Source of the DNA: Maylandia zebra
Lineage: Eukaryota; Chordata; Actinopteri; Cichliformes; Cichlidae
Assembly: GCF_041146795.1 (NCBI RefSeq)
Contig: NC_135175.1
Span: 24,569,075 to 24,633,074 of the forward strand
Direction: 5' to 3'
Length of the DNA stretch: 64,000 nt
Shown here: piece by piece, positions 56,401 through 64,000 of the stretch
Position numbering within the stretch: the first letter of the stretch is position 1
Layout: each line of letters starts with the position of its first letter
Made by a program: the position numbers and the translations under genes
The notes under the pieces: model-generated
Databases searched by the model: none
Told to the model about the DNA's origin: nothing
The model's input: the letters and a program-made list of their open reading frames with translations, nothing else

Positions 56401-59400
56401 ACAGGCCTCACCTGGCAATGAAACTCGCTGTCACTCTGAAAATTAGGTACTATGAATAAAACAGTAATACAACCTTTCTGGAAAACCCACTGATTTAAAG
56501 CTTAAAGTATGCACTTCCATCTTGACTGTTGAATTTACAATCCAGTGTCATAGACAGATGCAAAGATGCACAAAAAATGCCTAACACCTTATTGACTTTC
56601 TTGTATGTTAAAAGAAAAAATATTGTTACCATTTGATCAGAGTTTTCCTTCACAAAGAACAGAGTGACCAGCTGATCTGCCAGTGGTGCCAACCCACAGA
56701 TGAAAAACTCGGTCTCAAAAGCAGAAACTAAAAGAAACAAAATATCAACAATCCACATTTAAAGAAAGTGAGTGAGAACAAGGTGAAATATTTCTTCCCT
56801 TTAATGCCTCACATTTTTGTGTAGTTATACGCAAGTGTCCTTCTGTTTTCATACATCGATTGAACTTAAAAGGATACGTGCATAACGCAGCCTTTAGCTT
56901 TACAACTACTAAAGTAAGCAACTATTAAACTTTTTTGTTTCTCAGTTAAAGACTTTAGAAAGCAGAAAAAGGAGATGAAATGCATTTATTTCATTTAATT
57001 GTTTTTCCATCTTAAAAGTATGCACAGACTGAACCTGAGCGCCATTTCAATTTATCTAAAGCCATCTGAACAACAGGACCCTTTCTTCTTGCAGCACTGC
57101 CTTCTTCTGCAGTTGACGTGGTAGAAATTTCCCATAATATCATATTTACATCTATACTTTGTGCCCCGATCAGCCCCAAGCTTTAAAACCAAGCCACTCC
57201 CAAAAAGTTTTTGCAGTGTGAGCCTTTGTCTTGCCAGAGGAGCATGAACTGCAATTTAAGTTTTCAGGCCTTGGGAAACAACGTCATTCACATTCCCTGA
57301 ATTTTTACAATCATCACTATATAAACTGAAACAAAAAGCCCCACAGAAGTACCTAAAATTCCATTTTCAATTCAATTAAGTTTAATTTATATAACGCTAA
57401 TTCACTGCAGTCATCTCAAGGCGCTTAACATTACCAAGGACGCCAAGAGAGGGCTCTTTAATTCAGCATTTGGGCCATGTTAATAAAAAAAATTGATTTA
57501 CAAAGAGATGACAAAAGAACCGAGAAGATAAAACTGAAGAGAGGCTGCTGCCATCGGAGAAGTATTGCCATGAGAGTGTTTTTGGTCTGCAACAACGCTG
57601 AGCTGAGAGGTATGTGTTAAAGTACGATGCACGTAAATGCCAGAAGTTTTCCTCAGAAGCACAATCAATAATATAGGATTAACTAGGATGATCAATATCG
57701 TAACCACACGATTTCAACGATATGTAAAATTAGAGCTAAATTACGAGGCACAGAGGACGTTTGCAATCTCTAACTTATGTAAAAATATTACTCAGTGCAC
57801 AGATTTCATTAACTCTGTGACTCAGAGTGTGCACATTTTTCAGTGGTCTCATATGTGGAAGACGAAATGGGGTGCTCTGTACCTATTTCCACATAGCGGC
57901 TGGGCAGGTCTCTCATTTCAGTTGGATTTCGCTCTTTCACAACACAAATCTGAAGAGAAATAAGAAGATTAGACTGAACGCACGCCACAGCCGGCGCCTG
58001 TGATTAATATTAACACGAGCAGGAAACAAAGCAAACCTTAATGGAAGAACCCCAGCCGACAATGAGAGTGGTGTTGTCCTTCCAGCACAGGCTGCACGGG
58101 TACATGTCGGGCCTCAAACTCACATTATCCCTCAACACATTGGTGATCCTCTGCTTTGTGCTGATGTCATATATTTTTACTCCCTGAAGGTAAACAAGCA
58201 GCATTTTTACATACGAAGCTGTGCATACAGAAGGATCGGGGTTTGCTTAACTGTCGCGGAGATCTCACCACATTGTTGGCCCATGCAATCAGGTTAGCTC
58301 TCCATTTGATATTAGTGATTGTTCCCTCGCCCTCATGTAGAACTGAAGTCTTCCAGCGATTCAGCCAGTTTCTCTCATACAGAAGGAGCTTGAAGGGGGG
58401 AAAAAAGTAAGGACATTTAATTCAAGGGTGCAATATTACACCCCAGCCTACAGAGGGCAGTAGATGAACAGTGTATTATACTGGAACAAGCAGTTAGGAA
58501 GCTATGTCTGATAAAATCATGAAGTAAAGCCCTATTTTCCTCCACATGTGCAGACTTAATCCCACTTTGGAGCATTTAAGCACAAAGAAAATAAAGATGG
58601 ATGGCTCAACGTGAGTCAACCTGAGGGAGAAGCTTCACCAGCTCCACTGGTGGACGAAAACATTAAACATCCACATGGCCGAGATCATTTGTGAAGATGG
58701 TGTTGAAAATATGAGGCATTACAGTTTTGATTTAATACATAAGTTTTCTTCGTCCCACTCCTTTTTCAGGCAATTTTTGTTTTTTGTTTTGTACATTTTA
58801 TGTTCAATATAGGTATTTGTTGTGCCTGAAAATGAACAAATAACCAAATGAATGAATGAATCCTTCTCATCATAACATGGATACACGGCATTAACATAAG
58901 GTGCCGTGGATAACAATTTAAGATACACGAATAAGTAAGTTCATTACTTTTTGCGTGCACCATCTTTACTCTTGTGCCGTCTCGAAAAAGCTGTGAAAGC
59001 TCCGAGAGAGCTTTGAGTGATGTGCGTGGCTTGTGTGCTTTTAACCACAATGCAATGTGGCATTGACAGCCCTGAGAGCTATTTCATGAATTAAAGCTTA
59101 AGTTAAGTTTTCAGGCCTTGCACCGCACCTTCTGTGGAGGACAAAGTCGTTCACATTCCCTGCATTGTTGCGGTTCTCACTATATAAAGTGATACAAAAA
59201 GCCCCCCAAAAGTGCATATTATTACCAAGGCGGCCGGGAGAAATTTGTATAGGCTCTTTAATTCAACATTTGGCCTATGTTAATAAACAGTTTGCTCGAC
59301 AAAAAGATGATATGACAAAAGAACTGGGGAAACAAAATTGAATTTCCTTTGACAGAATGTGGCTCCCGTTGAGGGGTATTGATTTTCATCACAGGCAACT

Positions 59401-62400
59401 TGTGGAGGCCTTCACAACTTGGAACTGAGAGAAATCAGTGCCAATTGAAAGAAAATAGCAAAGTAACAATAACAATGGAGTTTTGTGGTAAAAGTTTTTC
59501 CTCGCCCCTGTTGTATAAATGTCAGCACACTTTATTTATAGGTGGTTTGTGCAATGGCGCCACATCGGTGCAGCTTGTAGTAGTGTAATAGGCAAGCGCT
59601 AGTAGGTAGCTGTTTTTACCTCAAAGATGAAGAAAAAAAACAGAAAATGACAAATCTAATGTCTAATATGCTTTTCACCTTCCGCGATGACATACCCAGC
59701 GGAGGCAACTTCCAGAGAGAGATCACCATATGTGCCTGGAAATCCTAAGACTATGTACCCTCTTGATAATGACATCTATTTGCTGTGCTTGTGAAGCATT
59801 GCCTTTCAAACACTGTTGAGCGAACAGCACTTTGTGAAAATGGGCAGCTCTCCCGAGAGCACTCCAGCGAAAAGACAGAAAAGTAAGAGCCTTTCACACC
59901 AGACAAAGGCCTGCGCGTCGCCCTCAGCCGAGCCAAAGCGAGACAGTGTGCAGGATTCGGTTTCACCCGGACACAATCAGGACGCATTATTGCGGCAGGA
60001 AATGTCTTGAAAATGGCGGTTTTAAAAAAATAAAACCCCAAAAAAACAAAACAAAAGTGGGTGTAACAAGCGCACAAGTAAAAAGTACTACTCAAACCTA
60101 CCTTGTTGCCCCCGGTGACAAACTGCTTATAGTTGGATCTGGTGAACTGAGGGTGTAATGCGACCACCTGTGAAGAACGTTTAACAGTTTAGAAGAGCGA
60201 AATCTATTCATTCTATTTTCCATCCTATAACACTGCAAGTCTGCAGAAAAACTTACTTTGATGGGACAGTCAAAGTTCTCGTGGAAGCCCTCTCTTGTGT
60301 AGAGGCCGAATACTTGAACCTGGAACAGAGACGGTGCAGCAGAACAGCAAGCAAAGGTGAATAACTCAAAATTTCTCCTTTAATTGCTGCCTCTGCAACT
60401 ATCTGAGGCCAGCGGGGGAAAGTGTGGTCAGAAAAGACTTTTGATTGGCTCCCTACTTCTCCGCTGGGTCACCAATTAGTGGGGCCAGTTGATTCTTCGA
60501 ACCCTGCAGGGTTTACAGCAGAAATCCTAATCGTGGACTGACCACAGCCTCAGTTGGCTACAGTAGCCTTTAATGTACCATTAGAGTACATGACGCCCAC
60601 TTTTCCTCTACCTGAAGCCCCCCCACCACCACCAAAAAAAGATGGGGAAATAATATAAAACTCTGACGCTATCTCATCTCTTGAACCGCAGCAGTGGTTA
60701 AGGATTAAGTTAGATTTCAAAGGATTATCAGCCAGCTGAATTGGTGAGGGCAAACAATTGCTATAGCATTGATTTTAATTGTCTGCTCCACTTTTTTTGC
60801 GCGACAAGATCTTGTTTTTGCCACCAGAGTGCTGGAAGCAGGGGGAGGGCGATATCAGAAAGCATATCTTGACTGCAAAATCCATGAAGGATGGTGGTAA
60901 TGATGAGAAGAGACAAGATAACAGCAAGGTGGAGAACATGGAGAGGGTATCCATAGATGGGCTGATGGCTGACTGACAGCTCAACGGATCTGAGTGCAAT
61001 CCTTCCCTCCCACCCCTCCCCACGCTTCAAAATTGTTACAAGCTTTTTATAAATTCCCGCATCATGAAAAAAATATGGGGCTTATGTGTAGATATGGAGA
61101 AGATAAAACTCCAGGTTAATGCACCGAGTGCGGAGGAAGTGCCGTCTAAAAATTCGCTGCTAGTTCCAAATCATTATGATAAAGTTTCAGGCTGATAAGG
61201 CGAGTTTATATGAATCAGAGGATGAATTATGAAAGATGAGAAGCACTGATTGGTGATTTCATTTTTTGCTGCAGGCCCAGAGATCACTAGCCAGCGGTGA
61301 TGAGTGGAGAGATCTCACCTTCCCATCCTCGGAGCAGATGCCCACATGCTCTCCACTTTCATCCAGACTGATCTGGTTGATCTTCACTGAACTCTGCGGA
61401 GACACAATATCACGGCATCGTTTTTTTAAAGAGGTGGGCGAGTATCATAGTGGATGGCCAAATGTTGCTAGCTGACATTTTACCCCAACTAAGTGAAATG
61501 CCAGGAAAAAGAAAAAAAAGGCAATGGATGCATGGTCCCATATGTGTCAATGCATAGAGAGTGCATTAATACTGAAAATGTTAGGGGTCCCTCTGCTGCA
61601 GATGCTTTTAAATTTAGGGCTCTTAAGATAAAAGGATCAACTAAATGGCATAAATTACAGCAAATGTTACTTTAAAAACGTCCCTAAAGTGAGGACGGTG
61701 CCTCAGTGTAGACTTGAAGAGGAAAGAAGTTGTTTTGCTTATCATAGATTTCCAATTTTTCCAAAGCAGTTGCTTCAGCTATTTGGTAATCATATTAAAT
61801 CCAACAGCTAGAGCACAGCTGTGTCTCTCCTGTTCTGTGAAACAACCTCACTGTTTCGGGTTATGATTTTTTTTAAAAACTGGCAGTAAGTTTCTCTGGT
61901 AAGTAGCACTTGAATCAACATGCTCAGCAGGCGCACGACATTTGGAAACACGAGTGCAGGTACAGTAATGTAAACCCACTCCTCCCTGCCTACCAAATCA
62001 GCCCTGATTACTGAGTTTTTGTTTTTTGTTTTGTTTGGGGGGGTTTTTTGGTTTTGTTTTTTTGACTTGTAAATTAAATTATTGTTCAGAGTTCATTCCC
62101 TCCAGATCAGTGGAAGTAATGTAGTAAAATAGTAGGAGTAAATTAGAGAGAGGCAAGCTCATTTCTGGGTGTGAAATCTTCCTTCAGGGTACTACGTGAA
62201 ATCTCAAAATATCTCCTTTTGCTTCCACATGGGATCTAAACTGTATTATTTTGTCTGCAGGGCCCGAGTTAACACTGTTGACTGTTAGGTATTTTTTTCA
62301 GGAATATAAAAGTTTCATCAGCCAGGAGGAGAATTGCATTTTTACAATGAAAAAAAAAACCCAAAAACACCTCTTTGGGTATCTGATCAGCCAGTTGTGG

Positions 62401-64000
62401 TTTTCGACTCAGTGTTTACCTTTATTATGATTCCATACATACTCCACTTAGACCTTTAATGATTTAACAGCAGTATCAGTCTTGACCACAGCACTGTCTG
62501 TCTCACTACTAAAGCTTTCTGCGTCATTCATATAACAAAATACAGTTTCTGAAGACAGCAGAACTAAAAACAATGGCTAAAAATGGGGTTGCAAAAATCT
62601 ATGTTATCCAGTCGTAAGCTTCCTCGAGCTGTGACCTCAGTAAACACTTTCTTGATGAGTTTGTGGTCTAATTTGTCAGTTTCCTATCTTATTTGTGTAG
62701 CTTGCCATCACCAGTGTGTGAATGTGTGTGTGAGTGGGTGGATGACTGGTTGTGTAAAGCGCTTTGGGGTCCTTAGGGACTAGTAAAGCGCTATACAAAT
62801 ACAGGCCATTTACCATTTATTTATTAGCTAATGATGTTCTTTGGTAAACTCTGGCTCCTTTTAGAGTCAAGAATGATAACAAAGCATGACGTGCTTATTT
62901 TGTTATTAACAAGTGTGCAGGGTACTTGATTGCTCTGGAATATCCATGTTTCTTTCATGTTTTAAAAAGCTAAAGGAAAATTTATAGTGCTGCTTTGAAT
63001 TACTAATGCTGATGTCTCTTACATATTGATGTGTGCTGGTGTGCATGACTCAGGAGTGAAACTGAACTGAGCATGTTGGAGCTAATACATCTTAAACAGC
63101 AGCTACTAAAATGTTGGAGCTCCAACAGGTTAGGAAATGCATGGAGGAATGAAGACTTCAGTCTAAACACATACTCTCAGAGCTCGTAATAAAACAACTG
63201 TCTACACTGGCAGGAAAGTAGCTATTTTATTAATAATAATAATGATAATAATGGATTGGATTTATATAGCACTTTTCAAGGCACCTTACAATGCCACTAT
63301 TCATTCACTCTCACATTCACACACTGGTGGAGGCAGCTACAGTTGTAGCCACAGCTGCCCTGGGGCAGACTGACAGAAGCGAGGCTGCCATTTTGCGCCA
63401 TCGGCCCCTCTGGCCAACACCAGTAGGCGGTAGGGTAAAGTGTCTTGCCCAAGGACACAACGACCAGGACAGAGAGCCCGGGAATCGAACCGGCGACCTT
63501 CCGGTTACAGATACGCTTCCCAACCCCCTGAGCCACGGTCGCCCCTAGTTTTTTTTAACTTTATTTTAACATGTTTGTTTTTTGGCTCAATTCTTTATTT
63601 CATGTGTTTAATATGTCTTGGAGTAAAAGTAGAATTGAATTCCAAGTACAGCAGATGAGTATCACTTTGATTTTACAGGTATTTAGTTACACAAGAAAGT
63701 AAATTCAGATTTCTAACTGATGACATCACTGGATGAAAGGTTAAAGTTACAGAAATCTCAGCGTTATTAAAACGTTTCCTCTCGGGACCATGACTGCCAA
63801 CTGATAAACAAATAGAACAACAATATAATGTAGTTAGTAACATAAACAGCAGACTCTCATTGCATCCACTGAGCTAACAAGGCTAAAAAGTGTTTTAAAT
63901 TAAAGTAATTGGTTAATGTAACCCAAAGCATTTTAATGTACTCACAATCTCAAACTTCTGAGTAATATTTCCTTGGATGTCCAACAGGAAGACCTTTCCA
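49882..64000 (-). CDS. vps41: HOPS complex subunit Vps41 (5' end beyond the window)
   Basis: Twenty-six exons on the minus strand join in phase to 798 aa of about 854: 64000-63946, 61393-61319, 60319-60257, 60167-60102, 58388-58269, 58183-58037, 57949-57883, 56727-56630, 56435-56412, 55355-55226, 55090-54975, 54873-54755, 54400-54319, 54188-54096, 54012-53885, 53276-53132, 53031-52990, 52900-52850, 52765-52628, 52549-52495, 52414-52274, 52174-52038, 50479-50380, 50291-50247, 50153-50074, 49962-49882. The visible protein runs from [18 protein letters not shown] in the N-terminal WD40 propeller, through the clathrin-heavy-chain-repeat/TPR solenoid, to a C-terminal RING-H2 finger and stop after GILEMKK. 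Vps41 tethers late endosomes and lysosomes with Rab7/Arl8 and also acts in regulated secretion. Roughly the first 55-60 codons lie past 64000. Each exon matches human VPS41 closely. Confidence 0.95.
50580..51480 (+). mobile_element. Tc1-like transposon remnant in a vps41 intron (lineage C)
   Basis: Left part (from 50640) carries the typical leader GGTGCTGTTAATCAAACTCA and the transposase start [27 protein letters not shown]. The right part keeps [36 protein letters not shown] and [14 protein letters not shown] pieces. The middle of the catalytic domain is deleted at about 51.01-51.05 kb, where GGGCACGCCACAT is tandemly duplicated. It is opposite in orientation to vps41 and dead. Confidence 0.88.
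52038..55355 (-). CDS. vps41: vps41 solenoid (clathrin heavy-chain repeat) exons
   Basis: Thirteen exons encode the central helical solenoid: [141 protein letters not shown] and [18 protein letters not shown]. This part carries the clathrin heavy-chain repeat used for self-assembly and HOPS contacts. All introns in it are short except 53277-53884, which has a TGACCTTGAAGAA-type repeat pair and two AGGTCAGAGGTC motifs. Confidence 0.93.
55395..56380 (-). mobile_element. Tc1-like transposon remnant in a vps41 intron (lineage D)
   Basis: Minus-strand fragments match a further Tc1 lineage: [16 protein letters not shown] with STIKRCLHE at about 55.95-56.1 kb, and [20 protein letters not shown] then [20 protein letters not shown] at about 55.6-55.8 kb (the second conserved Asp region reads MDSGPK). 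Frameshifts and stops separate the pieces. It fills nearly all of the intron between the microexon and the next exon, in the same orientation as vps41. Confidence 0.85.
56412..56435 (-). CDS. vps41: vps41 24-nt microexon
   Basis: Eight codons, SDSEFHCQ, lie between a strong acceptor (CCTAATTTTCAG) and donor (CAG|GTGAGG). Both neighbours are in phase 0, so skipping it keeps the frame. Human VPS41, as I recall it, aligns without a gap to the fish protein lacking these residues, so the exon is probably alternative or lineage-specific. It falls in the linker between the propeller and the solenoid. Confidence 0.75.
57254..57670. repeat. Unclassified repeat in vps41 intron, copy 1 (interrupted)
   Basis: Shares with 59101-59520, in the same orientation, AAGTTTTCAGGCCTT, TTCACATTCCCTG, CTATATAAA, CAAAAAGCC, ATTACCAAGG, GGCTCTTTAATTCA and ATGTTAATAAA. 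Between the CAAAAAGCC and ATTACCAAGG landmarks this copy has about 75 extra bases resembling the dispersed TTTATATAACGCTAATTCA repeat. TATATAAA and AATAAA motifs suggest a possible LTR, unproven. Confidence 0.65.
57365..57430 (+). repeat. Dispersed repeat fragment inserted in the copy-1 repeat
   Basis: TTTAATTTATATAACGCTAA and CATCTCAAGGCGCTTAAC resemble the short repeat seen at 4595 and 49443. It lies exactly where the partner copy at 59.1 kb has no extra sequence. Confidence 0.5.
59101..59520. repeat. Unclassified repeat in vps41 intron, copy 2
   Basis: Uninterrupted partner of the 57254-57670 repeat, same orientation, about 1.85 kb away in the next larger intron. Similarity continues to an AAGTTTTTCCTC patch near 59.50 kb (AAGTTTTCCTC near 57.65 kb). 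No coding capacity is seen. Confidence 0.6.
62703..62818 (+). mobile_element. tRNA-derived SINE, 3' part
   Basis: Contains GTGTGTGAATGTGTGTGTGA, GTAAAGCGCTTTGGGGTCCT, AAAGCGCTATACAAATACAG and the closing CCATTTACCATTTA. This is the shared 3' part of a common teleost SINE. The tRNA-like head is missing, so the copy is 5' truncated. Confidence 0.75.
63247..63545 (-). mobile_element. tRNA-derived SINE, near full length, inverted
   Basis: On the minus strand it begins GGGGCGACCGTGGCTCAGGG, with a pol III box A-like segment, and continues to GGTTCGATTCC, a good box B. It then has the GTGTCCTTGGGCAAGACACT phrase and ends GTGCTATATAAATCCAATCC. This order (tRNA-like head, body, AAAGTGC-TATAAATCC tail) fits a teleost tRNA SINE. 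It lies in a vps41 intron in sense orientation. Confidence 0.8.

Noticed and set aside
57254..59520. Calling the paired intronic repeats solo LTRs of a retrovirus
   Set aside because: TATATAAA and AATAAA words are suggestive, but no TG...CA ends, primer-binding site or target duplication were found.
59816..60010. 64-codon + strand frame ([10 protein letters not shown]...) in a vps41 intron
   Set aside because: It is antisense to vps41 and shows no known domain; the GC-rich stretch may belong to an unclassified repeat, but I could not support an annotation.
63440..63548. A functional tRNA gene on the minus strand
   Set aside because: Box A-like and box B-like sequences are present, but the arms do not form a clean cloverleaf and a SINE body and tail follow, so it is a SINE head.
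1..64000. CRISPR arrays, operons or other prokaryotic features
   Set aside because: The window is spliced vertebrate DNA; the only regular short repeats are microsatellites.

Overview
This is a stretch of vertebrate nuclear DNA, almost certainly from a ray-finned (teleost) fish. The genes have short exons, phase-matched GT/AG introns and poly(A) signals. The intergenic and intronic DNA carries the usual teleost repeats: several Tc1-like transposon lineages, hAT elements with 8-bp target-site duplications, L2- and RTE-type LINE scraps and a tRNA-derived SINE. The repeat mix resembles a percomorph and perhaps a cichlid, but the species cannot be fixed from the sequence alone. All protein comparisons are from memory of the families, not from a search.

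Layout. (1) 1-2.9 kb: sox17 on the + strand (two coding exons, 397 aa), with about 1 kb of upstream DNA carrying candidate endoderm regulatory sites. (2) 2.9-21.7 kb: a long gene-free interval with a (TG)46 microsatellite, an L2-like LINE tail, a hAT element, two Tc1-like remnants, AT-rich low-complexity DNA and several GC-richer, repeat-poor blocks that are enhancer candidates. (3) 21.8-29.8 kb: rp1 on the + strand (three coding exons, 2412 aa), the photoreceptor axoneme protein with two doublecortin domains. (4) 33.4-48.5 kb: esco1 on the - strand, the cohesin SMC3 acetyltransferase. Its first coding exon is a single open 8-kb exon of 2677 codons, making a predicted 2994-aa protein against about 840 aa in human. 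(5) 49.9-64 kb: vps41 on the - strand, 26 coding exons visible. This is the HOPS-complex subunit, and its extreme N-terminus lies beyond the right edge.

rp1 and esco1 converge; vps41 lies upstream of esco1 in the same orientation. The four genes do not form a pathway: sox17 is an endoderm/endothelial transcription factor, rp1 a ciliary microtubule protein, esco1 a cohesion enzyme and vps41 an endolysosomal tether. sox17 and rp1 are also neighbours in human; their linkage to esco1 and vps41 is not the human arrangement.

The most unusual feature is the giant esco1 exon. Between a short basic N-terminus and the ESCO1-type motifs A and B it holds about 2000 residues of acidic, low-complexity protein, including two unrelated tandem-repeat families. 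Other points worth checking are a 24-nt in-frame vps41 microexon, an rp1 that stops just after its conserved CGQHC motif, two hAT elements with perfect 8-bp duplications (one carrying a perfect 21-bp-arm palindrome), and FoxH1-like and Pou/Sox-like sites upstream of sox17.
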